Assembly: GCA_025965125.1 (NCBI GenBank)
Contig: JAOPXM010000018.1
Span: 1-33,821 of the forward strand
Origin: Nocardioides sp.
GTDB lineage: Bacteria; Actinomycetota; Actinomycetes; Propionibacteriales; Nocardioidaceae
Length of the DNA stretch: 33,821 bases
Direction: 5' to 3'
The notes below the pieces were generated by a model. The model worked only from the letters and a program-made list of their open reading frames with translations, was not told where the DNA came from and did not search any database. The stretch's first letter is position 1, and every line of letters begins with the position of its first letter. Made by a program: the position numbers and the translations under genes. Of the stretch, positions 9,622-17,095 are shown piece by piece.

Positions 9622-10278
9622 TCAGGAGCAGCCGATCCTCTTGGCCGCTCGCGCGACCGACGTGTTGCCGGTGAAGTCGCACCGCTGGCCGCCGTCCTCA
9701 CGGATCGAGAAGGAGGACCAGCGGGAGCTGTGCCAGTTCACGTGCCCGGTGTCCCTGGGCTCGTCGGGGGCGTAGTCGCACGCGGAGTACTGGAAGCTGC
9801 CCTTCACGGTCTTGTGACCGACGAACCAGACCACCGTCCTGCCGGCCGGGATGTGGGTGGTCGTCTGCGAGGTGACGACCTTGGTCTCGCTCTTGGTGCT
9901 CGAGATCGAGCCCGTGTAGGTGGTGTCCCCGTGGACCTCGGCGAAGACGTTGACCACCTTCTTGAGCATGGCGCCCGCCCCCAGGCTCGCGCCGACGGTG
10001 GTCGAGACGCTGGCGGTGAGGGTGACCTTGTGGTCGGTCTCGACAGTCTCGCCCTGCTGGATCGTCGTCCTGCCGGGATAGGTGTGGACCCACATCCGCG
10101 AGATGCCGATCGACTGGAGGCCCTTCACGGTCCTCACCTTGGACACGTAGGTGTTGCGGTCACAGGTCGTGACCCGTACCTGGGTCGTCTGATCGGCGAC
10201 GGTGGCCGAGGCGACCGCGGGAAGGAGTGTGAGCAGGACGGCCGACGTGCAGGCGGCCGCGGCCAAGGACTTGAGCAA
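9622..10278 (-). CDS. Small secreted protein of unknown function, Thr/Ser-rich beta pattern
   Basis: 218 aa beginning with a clear signal peptide (LAAAACTSAVLLTLLPAVASA, cleavage near residue 24). I do not recognise the family with certainty. Residues about 75-165 alternate small/polar and hydrophobic residues (KVTLTASVSTTVG, GSISSTKSETKVVTSQTTT) and end in HIPAGRTVVWFVGHKTVKG. This resembles the long strands and insertion hairpin of aerolysin/ETX-MTX2-type pore-forming proteins, but that is inference. Four cysteines remain in the mature part and could form two disulfides. The start is TTG at 10278 with a weak GGGGG site. TAGGTT on the minus strand (about 10319-10324) is a possible -10. It is convergent with cyp125. 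Confidence 0.75.
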   Translation of the reverse strand: MLKSLAAAACTSAVLLTLLPAVASATVADQTTQVRVTTCDRNTYVSKVRTVKGLQSIGISRMWVHTYPGRTTIQQGETVETDHKVTLTASVSTTVGASLGAGAMLKKVVNVFAEVHGDTTYTGSISSTKSETKVVTSQTTTHIPAGRTVVWFVGHKTVKGSFQYSACDYAPDEPRDTGHVNWHSSRWSSFSIREDGGQRCDFTGNTSVARAAKRIGCS

Positions 10279-10350
10279 GGTCTACCCCCGAGAGTTGGTT
10301 GTGACCGGTGACGCCAACCTAGCACCGGTGTCTGCCGCTGCCGGTCGCGC

Positions 10351-11115
10351 TCAGCGCGCAGTCAGGACGATCGGGTCGCCCTCCGTGACCGCGATCGTGT
10401 GCTCCATGTGGGCGCCCCGCGAACCGTCCTGGCTCCGCAGTGTCCAGCCGTCGGCGTCGGTGAAGATCTGGTCGGTCGTGTGCAGGAACCAGGGCTCGAT
10501 AGCGATCACGAGTCCCGGCTGGAGCTTGAACCCGCGTCCCGGCCTTCCGTCGTTCGGGATGTGCGGGTCGCCGTGCATGGTCCGTCCTACGCCGTGCCCA
10601 CCGAACTGGGTGTTGATCCTGAGTCCGGCTCCGCGGCCGATCTCGGCGATCGCGTGGGAGATGTCGCCGATCCGGTTGTCGGCCCGGGCCGCACCGATGC
10701 CGGCGTCCAGGGCCCGGCTGGTGACGTCGATGAGCTCGAGGTCCTCCGGCCGGGGTGTGCCGACCACGACGCTCAGTGCCGAGTCCGAGACCCAGCCGTC
10801 GACGCTCGCGGCGAAGTCCACGCTGAGCAGGTCGCCGTCGCGCAGCACGTAGTCGCGGGGGAGCCCGTGCAGGACGGCGTCGTTGACCGAGGTGCACAGC
10901 ACCTTGCCGAACGGTGAGGCCCCGAACGACGGGTGGTAGTCGATGTAGCAGGACACCGCACCACGCTCGCGGATCATCTGGTGGGCGAGCGCGTCGAGGT
11001 CGAGGAGGTTGACTCCCACGTCGGCGGCGTCCGCAAGGTGGGTGATGACGTCGGCCACGAACCGACCGGCCGGACGCATCTGCTCGACCTGCGCGGGGCT
11101 CCGTAGCTCGATCAT
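10351..11115 (-). CDS. map: Type I methionine aminopeptidase
   Basis: A 254-aa cytosolic metalloenzyme removing the N-terminal methionine from new proteins. All five metal ligands are visible: Asp100 (LSVDFAA), Asp111 (VSDSAL), His174 (GGHGVGR), Glu207 (AIEPWF) and Glu238 (HMEHT), plus the substrate histidine near residue 83. There is no N-terminal SH3-binding extension of the long mycobacterial MetAP1c type. ATG at 11115 has no ribosome site, but TAGGCT lies 6 bases upstream, so the message is probably leaderless. It is divergent from the clpP3-clpP4 operon. It is probably a second copy beside the one in the ribosomal protein region, which lies outside this window. Confidence 0.93.
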   Translation of the reverse strand: MIELRSPAQVEQMRPAGRFVADVITHLADAADVGVNLLDLDALAHQMIRERGAVSCYIDYHPSFGASPFGKVLCTSVNDAVLHGLPRDYVLRDGDLLSVDFAASVDGWVSDSALSVVVGTPRPEDLELIDVTSRALDAGIGAARADNRIGDISHAIAEIGRGAGLRINTQFGGHGVGRTMHGDPHIPNDGRPGRGFKLQPGLVIAIEPWFLHTTDQIFTDADGWTLRSQDGSRGAHMEHTIAVTEGDPIVLTAR

Positions 11116-11121
11116 GCCAAG

Positions 11122-11127
11122 AGCCTA
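11122..11127 (-). promoter_or_regulatory. -10 hexamer TAGGCT of map
   Basis: On the minus strand TAGGCT is followed by 6 bases and the map ATG at 11115, the leaderless arrangement. The PopR-type palindrome at 11137-11151 lies just upstream of it and could influence both divergent genes. Confidence 0.5.
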
Positions 11128-11136
11128 GGAGGTCCC

Positions 11137-11151
11137 TCTGCCGAGGGCAGA
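11137..11151. promoter_or_regulatory. PopR-type operator upstream of clpP3-clpP4
   Basis: TCTGCCGAGGGCAGA is a perfect 6-bp inverted repeat with a 3-base spacer. It has the form of the PopR box known upstream of the Streptomyces lividans clpP3-clpP4 operon (TTCTGCC-N3-GGCAGAA). It lies 55 bases before the first clpP start. A second CGC-N5-GCG dyad (CCGCCTGCAGCGG, 11153-11165) and a direct repeat of GAACCGC follow it. Confidence 0.7.
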
Positions 11152-11206
11152 ACCGCCTGCAGCGGAACCGCTTTGAACCCGGGCTGCTCGCGGACACCCT
11201 CGAGCC

Positions 11207-11833
11207 ATGACCCAGACCGCACCCGAACGCCCGACCGGATCCCTCGACGACCAGCTCACCACCCGGCTCCTGCACCAGCGCATCATCGTCCTCGGCCAGG
11301 AGGTCGACGACTCCATCGCGAACCGGCTCTGTGCCGTGCTCCTGCTGCTGTCCGCCGAGGACCCGCACCGCGACATCAGCCTCTACATCAACTCTCCGGG
11401 TGGCTCGGTCAGCGCGGGCCTGGCCATCTACGACACGATGCTGCTGATCCCCAACGACGTCAGCACCCTGGCCATGGGCCTGGCGGCGAGCATGGGCCAG
11501 TTCCTGCTCTCAGCCGGTACGCCGGGCAAGCGGTACGCCCTGCCGCACAGCCGGGTGCTGCTGCACCAGGGCTCCGCGGGGATCGGCGGGACCGCGATCG
11601 ACATCGAGATCCAGGCCGAGAACCTCGAGCACACCAAGAACGTGATGATGCGCCTGACCGCGGAGCACACCGGGCAGCCTGTCGAGAAGGTCGAGCGGGA
11701 CGCATCGCGCGACCGCTGGTTCACGGCGGAGGAGGCCCTGGACTACGGGTTCGTGGATCAGGTGCTCACCGACGTGGCCGCCGTGACACCCGCCCGCTCC
11801 GGCGGCGCGTTCGGTCTCGGGGCGAGCGCATGA
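11207..11833 (+). CDS. clpP: ClpP-type serine peptidase, first subunit of an accessory pair (ClpP3-like)
   Basis: A 208-aa proteolytic subunit forming the barrel of a Clp ATP-dependent protease. The catalytic triad is intact: Ser95 in GLAASMG, His120 in VLLHQ and Asp169 in [11 protein letters not shown]. The structural motifs YINSPGGSV and [11 protein letters not shown] are present. It overlaps a second clpP by four bases (ATGA). The pair, the PopR-type operator upstream and the PopR/ClgR-like regulator 2.5 kb downstream mark it as the inducible accessory pair (Streptomyces ClpP3/ClpP4) rather than the housekeeping clpP1-clpP2, which normally sits beside tig and clpX. No strong ribosome site is seen before ATG 11207. 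Confidence 0.93.
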   Translation: MTQTAPERPTGSLDDQLTTRLLHQRIIVLGQEVDDSIANRLCAVLLLLSAEDPHRDISLYINSPGGSVSAGLAIYDTMLLIPNDVSTLAMGLAASMGQFLLSAGTPGKRYALPHSRVLLHQGSAGIGGTAIDIEIQAENLEHTKNVMMRLTAEHTGQPVEKVERDASRDRWFTAEEALDYGFVDQVLTDVAAVTPARSGGAFGLGASA

Positions 11834-12429
11834 GCAGCTACACGATCCCGAGCGTCGTCGAGAAGACGCTCCGCGGAGAGCGAGCGGTGGACATCTACAG
11901 CCGGCTGCTGACCGACCGGATCGTCTACATCGGCACCGAGATCGACGACGGCGTCGCCAACGTGGTGATCGCCCAGATGCTGCACCTGGAGTCCGAGGAC
12001 CCCGAGGGGCCGATCAACCTCTACCTCAACTCGCCCGGCGGTTCCGTCACGGCGATGCTCGCCGTCTACGACACCATGCAGTTCGTCCGTCCTCCGGTGG
12101 GCACGACCTGCATCGGCCAGGCCGGCTCGTCGGCCGCGGTCCTGCTGGCTGCCGGGGGAGCGGGACGCCGGATGGTCCTCCCGCACTCCCGTGTGGTGCT
12201 GCACCAGCCCTCCGGTGGAGGGCAGGGCACCCTGCCCGACCTGGCCCTGCAGGCCAAGGAGATCGTGCGCCTGCGTGCCGAGATGGAGGAGATCCTGTCG
12301 CGCCACACGGGTCAGGGCGTCGAACGCCTGAGGGAGGACACCGACCGAGACCTCATCCTCACTGCGAGCGAGGCCGTGGCGTACGGGATCGCGGACGAGG
12401 TCCTCGACAGCAGGAAGGTTGCTGCTTGA
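11830..12429 (+). CDS. clpP: ClpP-type serine peptidase, second subunit of the accessory pair (ClpP4-like)
   Basis: A 199-aa subunit starting at ATG 11830 inside the end of the upstream clpP (ATGA overlap). The same frame is open far upstream but only as a shadow of the first clpP. The triad is Ser100 in [11 protein letters not shown], His125 in VVLHQ and Asp174 in [12 protein letters not shown]. The loop after the nucleophile is GSSAA instead of the usual ASMGA, although the serine itself is kept. The N-terminal motif [15 protein letters not shown] is typical of ClpP. It probably assembles into a mixed barrel with the preceding subunit. Its stop codon lies within the -35 hexamer of the next promoter. 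Confidence 0.93.
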   Translation: MSSYTIPSVVEKTLRGERAVDIYSRLLTDRIVYIGTEIDDGVANVVIAQMLHLESEDPEGPINLYLNSPGGSVTAMLAVYDTMQFVRPPVGTTCIGQAGSSAAVLLAAGGAGRRMVLPHSRVVLHQPSGGGQGTLPDLALQAKEIVRLRAEMEEILSRHTGQGVERLREDTDRDLILTASEAVAYGIADEVLDSRKVAA

Positions 12430-12456
12430 CATCAAGTTAACTTGAACTTTCATGCT
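12426..12456 (+). promoter_or_regulatory. SoxR-box promoter (MerR-type 19-bp spacer) for the SDR-QueA-like operon
   Basis: TTGACA (12426-12431) is followed directly by the perfect palindrome TCAAGTTAACTTGA (12432-12445). After exactly 19 bases of spacer comes CATGCT (12451-12456) as the -10. The palindrome equals the core of the SoxR operator, and its placement right after the -35 within a 19-bp spacer is the layout of the E. coli soxS promoter and of MerR-family promoters in general. No soxR gene is in the window, so the regulator would act from elsewhere. Confidence 0.78.
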
Positions 12457-12502
12457 GGAGTCGAGCGGCGGACGTCCCGCCGTCTGACCCAGGAGCAATG
12501 AC

Positions 12503-13225
12503 ATGCCCGACCGCAAGCCCGTAGCCGTGATCACCGGCGCCTCCCAGGGACTCGGCCTGGTCCTTGCCCACGAGCTCGCCAGCCTCGGTTGGAGCCTGGT
12601 GCTCGACGCGCGGGACGCAGAGCGGCTCGAACGAGCCGTGGCTTCCCTGCCTGGAGGTCCGCACCGCGCCATCGCCGGGGACGTGACCGACCCGGCCCAC
12701 CGGCGCGACGTCGTCGACGGGGCCGCCGCACTGGGCGGCGCGGACGTCCTCGTCAACAACGCCAGCACCCTGGGCGCCAGTCCGCTGCCGGCGCTCGCCG
12801 ACCTCGACACCACGGCGTACCTCCGCGTGCTCGAGGTCAACCTCGTCGCCCCGGTGGCCCTGGCCGCCGCCCTGGCCCGGCAGCTGCGCACCAGATCGGG
12901 CCGGGTCGTGAACGTGACGTCGGACGCAGCGGTCGAGGCGTACCCGACCTGGGGCGGCTACGGATCCTCCAAGGCCGGGCTCGACCACGCGTCCCGGGTG
13001 CTCGCAGCGGAGGAGCCCTCGCTGCGGGTCTACGCCGTGGACCCCGGCGACATGCGCACCCAGATGCACCAGGACGCGTTCCCGGGGGCGGACATCTCGG
13101 ATCGGCCGGAGCCCGAGCACGCAGTTCCGGCGCTGGTGCGGCTCCTCGTGGAGGACCTGCCCGGCGGCCGCTACCGCGCCGAGGAGCTGCTGGCAACCCA
13201 GGCATCGTCGGCGGTGCCCGCGTGA
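12503..13225 (+). CDS. SDR oxidoreductase under a SoxR-type promoter
   Basis: A 240-aa classical short-chain dehydrogenase. The dinucleotide motif TGASQGLG is at residues 11-18, NNAS (in place of NNAG) at 85-88, and the active site is Ser140 (VTSDAA), Tyr153 and Lys157 (YGSSK). The C-terminal part is short. ATG at 12503 is preceded by AGGAG at 12491-12495. It is the first gene after the SoxR-box promoter and overlaps the QueA-like gene by four bases. The substrate is not evident. SoxR-controlled reductases in actinobacteria often handle redox-active quinones or similar compounds, so that role is a guess from the promoter. Confidence 0.87.
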   Translation: MPDRKPVAVITGASQGLGLVLAHELASLGWSLVLDARDAERLERAVASLPGGPHRAIAGDVTDPAHRRDVVDGAAALGGADVLVNNASTLGASPLPALADLDTTAYLRVLEVNLVAPVALAAALARQLRTRSGRVVNVTSDAAVEAYPTWGGYGSSKAGLDHASRVLAAEEPSLRVYAVDPGDMRTQMHQDAFPGADISDRPEPEHAVPALVRLLVEDLPGGRYRAEELLATQASSAVPA

Positions 13226-14265
13226 GCACTGCCGCACCCGAGCCGAGGTTCCGGTTGCCGGCCGGGAGCGAGGCGACCAGCCCGCCGGAGGCGCGGGGCC
13301 TCGCGCGCGACCAGGTGCGACTGGCGGTGGTCACGCCGGGTCGCACGGAGCACCAGCAGGTGCGCGACCTCTCCAGGTGGCTTGCGCCGGGCGACCTCCT
13401 GGTGGTCAACACCAGTGCCACGCTGCCCGCGGCCGTGGACGTCGTACGCCGGGGGTGCAGGTGGGGTCTGCACGTCTCGGCCGAGCTGGACGATGGGACC
13501 TGGGTGGTGGAGCTGCGCAGCCCTGACGGGGCGGGACCGGGCGCGCCGGACCCGGGAGAGGTCCTGCGGCTTCCGGGCGGGGTCCGGCTGCGGGTGGACG
13601 CACCGAGCCCGCCCGGCCAGTCGCGGCTGTGGCGAGCGGTCGCTCTCCCGGCCGTCGACCGCGTCGAGTACCTGCGGGCGCACGGTCGCCCCATCCGCTA
13701 CGACTACCTGAACGGCGAGTGGCCGCTCAGCGACCTCCAGAACGTCTATGCGACCGTTCCCGGCAGCGCGGAGATGCCGAGCGCCGGTCGACCGCTGTCT
13801 CGTGAGCTGCTGGTCGAGCTGATGGCCGGGGGAGTCGTCGTGGCGCCGATCGTCCTGCACACCGGTGTCGCGAGCCAGGAGGCCCCGGAGCCGCCGCAGC
13901 CGGAGTGGTTCTCGGTGCCGGACCCCACGGCCCGACTCGTCGAGCTTGCGCGCAGTCACGGCGGACGCGTGGTGGCGGTCGGCACGACCGTCACCCGTGC
14001 GCTGGAGTCAGCGGTCCAGCCTGGTTCGGGCCGACTGGTCGGGCTGTCGGGCTGGACGTCGCTGGTTCTCGGGGTGGAGCACCCTGCGCGGGTGGTGACC
14101 GGTCTGCTCACCGGGCTGCACGAGCCCCAGGCGAGCCACCTCCACCTGCTCGAGTCGGTGGCGGGACCGGTGCTGGTCGACCGGGCCTACGCCGACATCA
14201 CGGCCGAGTCCGCCCCGCACTACCTGTGGCACGAGTTCGGCGACTCGATGCTGTTGCTGCCCTGA
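13222..14265 (+). CDS. QueA-like protein (S-adenosylmethionine:tRNA ribosyltransferase-isomerase family)
   Basis: 347 aa starting at GTG 13222, four bases inside the upstream stop. QueA transfers and rearranges the ribosyl group of SAM onto preQ1-tRNA in queuosine synthesis. Family blocks are LAPGDLLVVNTSATLPAAV, WPLSDLQNVYATVPGSAEMP, PSAGRPLSRELL, GGRVVAVGTTVTRALES and VVTGLLTGLHEPQASHLHLL. Some are divergent: NTSATLPA stands where E. coli has NDTRVIPAR, and PSAGRPLS where it has PTAGLHF. No tgt or other queuosine gene is nearby. It is coupled to an SDR under a SoxR-type promoter, so it may be a paralogue with a changed substrate. Confidence 0.85.
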   Translation: MSTAAPEPRFRLPAGSEATSPPEARGLARDQVRLAVVTPGRTEHQQVRDLSRWLAPGDLLVVNTSATLPAAVDVVRRGCRWGLHVSAELDDGTWVVELRSPDGAGPGAPDPGEVLRLPGGVRLRVDAPSPPGQSRLWRAVALPAVDRVEYLRAHGRPIRYDYLNGEWPLSDLQNVYATVPGSAEMPSAGRPLSRELLVELMAGGVVVAPIVLHTGVASQEAPEPPQPEWFSVPDPTARLVELARSHGGRVVAVGTTVTRALESAVQPGSGRLVGLSGWTSLVLGVEHPARVVTGLLTGLHEPQASHLHLLESVAGPVLVDRAYADITAESAPHYLWHEFGDSMLLLP

Positions 14266-14296
14266 CGCTTCTGGCGCGAGCACGTGGTCAGGCAGG

Positions 14297-14321
14297 ACGC
14301 AGAGGGCCACGAGCCCTGCGT
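14297..14321. terminator. Hairpin between convergent QueA-like and PopR-like genes
   Basis: ACGCAGAGGGC (14297-14307) pairs with GCCCTGCGT (14313-14321) with a two-base bulge and a five-base loop, GC-rich and in the 65-bp convergent gap. There is no T run on either side, so a terminator role is inferred from position only. Confidence 0.35.
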
Positions 14322-14330
14322 GGGTGCAAC

Positions 14331-14651
14331 TCAGGCGGCGAGCGCGACGGGCCCCGCGGGCACCGAGGTTGCGCGCAGCGTGCGGGAGACGCGCACGGTC
14401 AGGTCCACCAGTCGCAGCCCCAGCGCACCGGCGACGGCGCCGAGCACCTCGGAGCTCGGCTCCTTGCGACCGCGCTCGACCTCGGAGAGGTACTGCGTAG
14501 ACACCCCGGCCTCGCCGGCCACGTCGATGAGAGTGCGACCCGCCCGGTGCCGCTCGTCGCGCAGCTCCTGCCCGACCGCCTCGCGCCACAGGGGCTCGAG
14601 TGTCGACGGCTGCGCCGGTGCCGGTGCCGGAAAATCGATGAGGTCTCCCAT
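14331..14651 (-). CDS. popR: XRE-family regulator, PopR/ClgR type
   Basis: A 106-aa DNA-binding protein with one helix-turn-helix (about 38-70: GRTLIDVAGEAGVSTQYLSE, then VERGRKEPSSEVLGAVAGAL). The VERGRKEPSSE turn and the short alanine-ending tail (PVALAA) match the ClgR/PopR group of Clp-gene activators. In Streptomyces, PopR activates clpP3-clpP4 and is itself destroyed by ClpP1P2 through two C-terminal alanines; this protein also ends Ala-Ala. A PopR-type box lies before the clpP pair 2.5 kb upstream. ATG 14651 has TAACCT 6 bases before it and no ribosome site (leaderless). ClgR is the alternative assignment. Confidence 0.8.
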   Translation of the reverse strand: MGDLIDFPAPAPAQPSTLEPLWREAVGQELRDERHRAGRTLIDVAGEAGVSTQYLSEVERGRKEPSSEVLGAVAGALGLRLVDLTVRVSRTLRATSVPAGPVALAA

Positions 14652-14657
14652 GACGCG

Positions 14658-14663
14658 AGGTTA
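14658..14663 (-). promoter_or_regulatory. -10 hexamer TAACCT of the PopR-like regulator
   Basis: On the minus strand TAACCT plus 6 bases leads straight into ATG 14651, predicting a leaderless transcript. The GTTCGC dyad at 14690-14707 lies at about -40 to -56, a position suited to an activator. Confidence 0.5.
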
Positions 14664-14689
14664 GGCCCGAAGCGACGTCTCGCCGCGGG

Positions 14690-14707
14690 TGTTCGCGGCG
14701 GGCGAAC
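14690..14707. promoter_or_regulatory. ClgR-type dyad upstream of the PopR-like gene
   Basis: GTTCGCGGCGGGCGAAC (14691-14707) is an inverted repeat of GTTCGC with a 5-base spacer. With the preceding T it fits the ClgR consensus WNNWCGCYNANRGCGWWS except at two spacer positions. It may mediate activation by ClgR or autoregulation. Confidence 0.45.
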
Positions 14708-14733
14708 GCAGGTCGACGCTGCTCTGGTGGTCA

Positions 14734-15855
14734 TCACGGGAGGAACCACTCCGCCTCACGCTTGAACTGCCCGTCGTCGAAGACCTGGCGCACCCCGGTG
14801 CCGTCGGCGTCCATCACGTAGAAGGCGTTGGGCGGGTGGTCGTAGTAGTCGGCAACCGGGTTCAGCGCGAACAGGATCTGTCGGCCGTCGGGGGACCAGG
14901 TCGGGTGGGAGGCGAAGAGGTCAGGATCGTCGAACAGCTTGGTGAGGTGGCTGCCGTCGGGCCGGATCGTCCAGAGGGCACCGCGCTGCGACGTTCGCCC
15001 GTCCTGGAACAGGATGAGCGAACCGTCCGGTGAGAAGCGGACGGTGAGGCCGACCTGCGACGACGAGGGAAGGAGTGTGTGGATCTTGCCGGGAGCGGCC
15101 AGGTCGAGGACCTCCAGCGCCCCGACACTCGTGCTCTCATCGCCGGGCGCGTCCTCACGCACGAACGCGAGCAGGGTCCCGTCGGGTGAGACGTCCCCGG
15201 GGACGTCGTTCGTGTGCCTCGGCTCGCGGGTCAGTCGTGTCCGATGGCTACCGTCCGAGCTGTCGACGACGTACATCCCGGCCGCCGCGGGGTGCGTGTC
15301 GTCCCAGCCCTGGACCACGATCTGCTCCCCATCGGAGGTCCAGGCGCCCGGACCCAGGTTCAGAGTGCCCGGCGGGAGGGGCAGCACGCGTGGGTCGGTG
15401 CCCGCCAACGGGTAGATCCCGGTCGTGATCCGGCCGTCCTTGGTGACGGTGGAGCCAAGAATCGCCCTGCCGTCCGGAGAGAGGCGGATGCAGCAGGTGT
15501 CAGTCCCTGCGAGCTGCCGCTCGTGCGACCCGTCCAGGCGACTCACGAACGGAGTGTCGTCGGCGTAGCTGCTGCCGGCCCGCGTGAACACCATCCGTCC
15601 GGGAGGGACGGGACCTCCGGTGGGGAACGGTGGGACCGGGCTCGGCTCCGCAGAGAGGCTCGCGTCCAATGTCGTCGACACGGAGGTCTCGGGTGGGGCG
15701 GGCGACTGCCCCTCGGCACCCCCGTCGTCCGCGGAGCAGGCCGCAACCAGGAAGGTGCCGACCGTGACGACCGCGACGATCCACGGTCGGTTTGGTCTCG
15801 CGTCGGTGCCCGGGACAACGGGGGAAGCGGGGGCGGTCCGACGGAGAAGGCTCAT
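14734..15855 (-). CDS. Lipoprotein with TolB/PD40-type beta-propeller repeats
   Basis: A 373-aa exported lipoprotein of unknown specific role. After an unusually long n-region comes a hydrophobic stretch ending in the lipobox LVAAC, with the lipidated cysteine at residue 40, followed by a Ser/Pro/Thr-rich linker (SPAPPETSVST). The rest carries about five PD40/WD40-like repeats, each with the SPDG turn (RLSPDGRAIL, DVSPDGTLLAF, RFSPDGSLILF, TWSPDGRQILF). It probably folds as a six-bladed TolB-like propeller facing the cell surface. A CC pair occurs in DTCCIRLSPDG. ATG 15855 is chosen; ATG 15873, six codons upstream, is equally possible. The frame beyond that is a shadow of other sequence. Confidence 0.82.
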   Translation of the reverse strand: MSLLRRTAPASPVVPGTDARPNRPWIVAVVTVGTFLVAACSADDGGAEGQSPAPPETSVSTTLDASLSAEPSPVPPFPTGGPVPPGRMVFTRAGSSYADDTPFVSRLDGSHERQLAGTDTCCIRLSPDGRAILGSTVTKDGRITTGIYPLAGTDPRVLPLPPGTLNLGPGAWTSDGEQIVVQGWDDTHPAAAGMYVVDSSDGSHRTRLTREPRHTNDVPGDVSPDGTLLAFVREDAPGDESTSVGALEVLDLAAPGKIHTLLPSSSQVGLTVRFSPDGSLILFQDGRTSQRGALWTIRPDGSHLTKLFDDPDLFASHPTWSPDGRQILFALNPVADYYDHPPNAFYVMDADGTGVRQVFDDGQFKREAEWFLP

Positions 15856-15931
15856 GCACCAACCGTGACCCATGCGGCGTCCCAGCGGATCGGTGCCAAC
15901 CCTGGTCTTGTGTCCCCAGTCCCGCCCGGAA

Positions 15932-17095
15932 CTAGTTGGTCGGCTTCTCCGCTCCCACGACCCACATCGAGAAGAACTGCGACCCGCCGCCGTACGCGTG
16001 CCCGAGTGCGCGTCGTACGCCGTCGACCTGGTGCTCGCCTGCGGCACCGCGGACCTGGAGCGCAGCCTCACCGAAGCGCAGCATCCCGGACGCGCCGATC
16101 GGGTTCGACGAGAGCACGCCACCGGAGCAGTTGACCGGCAGGATGCCGTCCATCGCGGTGCCGCCGGACTCGGTGAGCTTCCAGCCCTCGCCCTCGGGCG
16201 TGAAGCCCAGGTTCTCCAGCCACATCGGCTCGAACCACGAGAACGGGACGTAGATCTCGGCCATGTCGATCTGCTCGAGCGGGTTGGTGATCCCGGCCTG
16301 CTTCCACAGGGCGGCCGCGGCGTCGCGTCCCGCCTGCGGGTTGACCTGGTCGCGCTCCGAGGCCGAGGTGGCCTCCGAACGCATCACGCTGCCGTGCACC
16401 CAGGCCGGATTCGGCGACGCCTTCGCGGTGTCCTCGTCGACGATCACGAGGGCGCAGGCGCCGTCAGACGAGGGGCAGGTCTCGTCGTAGCGGATCGGGT
16501 CCCACAGCATCTGCGACGCCATCACGGACTCGACCGTGGTGCCCTCGTTGTGCAGGTGCGCGTAGGGGTTCTTGAGCGCGTTCTGGCGGTCCTTCGCGGC
16601 CACGATGGCGCCCACGTGGGTCGGGGCACCGGAGCGGCGGATGTAGGAACGCACGTGCGGCGCGAAATAGCCGCCCGCCCCCGCATGCACCGGCATGTTG
16701 AATGGCAGCGGCACCGAGAGCGCCCACATCGCGTTCGACTCCGACTGTTTCTCGAAGGCCACCGTCAGCACCCGCTTGTGCACGCCCGCCTGGACGAGCG
16801 TCGCGGCGACGATCGCGGTCGAGCCGCCGACCGACCCGGCGGTGTGCACGCGGAGCAGCGGCTTGCCGACGGCGCCGAGCGCCTCGGCGAGGTACAGCTC
16901 CGGCATCATCACGCCCTCGAACAGGTCGGGTGCCTTGCCGACGACGATCGCGTCGATGTCGTCGAGCGTCATGTTCGCGTCGAGCAGCGCGCGGTCCATG
17001 GCCTCGCGGCACAGGCCCGCCATCGAGAGGTCCTCGCGCTTGGCCCGGTGGTGGGTCTGGCCCACGCCGACCACTGCTGCAGGTAGCTTCGCCAT
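15932..17095 (-). CDS. ltp3: Ltp3, thiolase-fold lipid-transfer/aldol-lyase protein
   Basis: A 387-aa thiolase-superfamily protein of the SCP-x/Ltp group without an SCP2 domain, very similar to Rv3523. Shared blocks are VVGKAPDLFEGVMMPELYLAE, RVHTAGSVGGSTAIVAA, FEKQSESNAMWALS, GAGGYFAPHVRSYIRRSGAP, DPIRYDETCPSSDGACA and ALGHAYGGGSQFFSMWVVGA. Ltp3 and Ltp4 have been implicated in Rhodococcus as aldol-lyases removing the C24 branch of plant-type sterol side chains. ATG at 17095 overlaps the ltp4 stop by one base (TGATG). It is the last gene of the DUF35-ltp4-ltp3 operon controlled from the KstR site at 19173. Confidence 0.92.
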   Translation of the reverse strand: MAKLPAAVVGVGQTHHRAKREDLSMAGLCREAMDRALLDANMTLDDIDAIVVGKAPDLFEGVMMPELYLAEALGAVGKPLLRVHTAGSVGGSTAIVAATLVQAGVHKRVLTVAFEKQSESNAMWALSVPLPFNMPVHAGAGGYFAPHVRSYIRRSGAPTHVGAIVAAKDRQNALKNPYAHLHNEGTTVESVMASQMLWDPIRYDETCPSSDGACALVIVDEDTAKASPNPAWVHGSVMRSEATSASERDQVNPQAGRDAAAALWKQAGITNPLEQIDMAEIYVPFSWFEPMWLENLGFTPEGEGWKLTESGGTAMDGILPVNCSGGVLSSNPIGASGMLRFGEAALQVRGAAGEHQVDGVRRALGHAYGGGSQFFSMWVVGAEKPTN

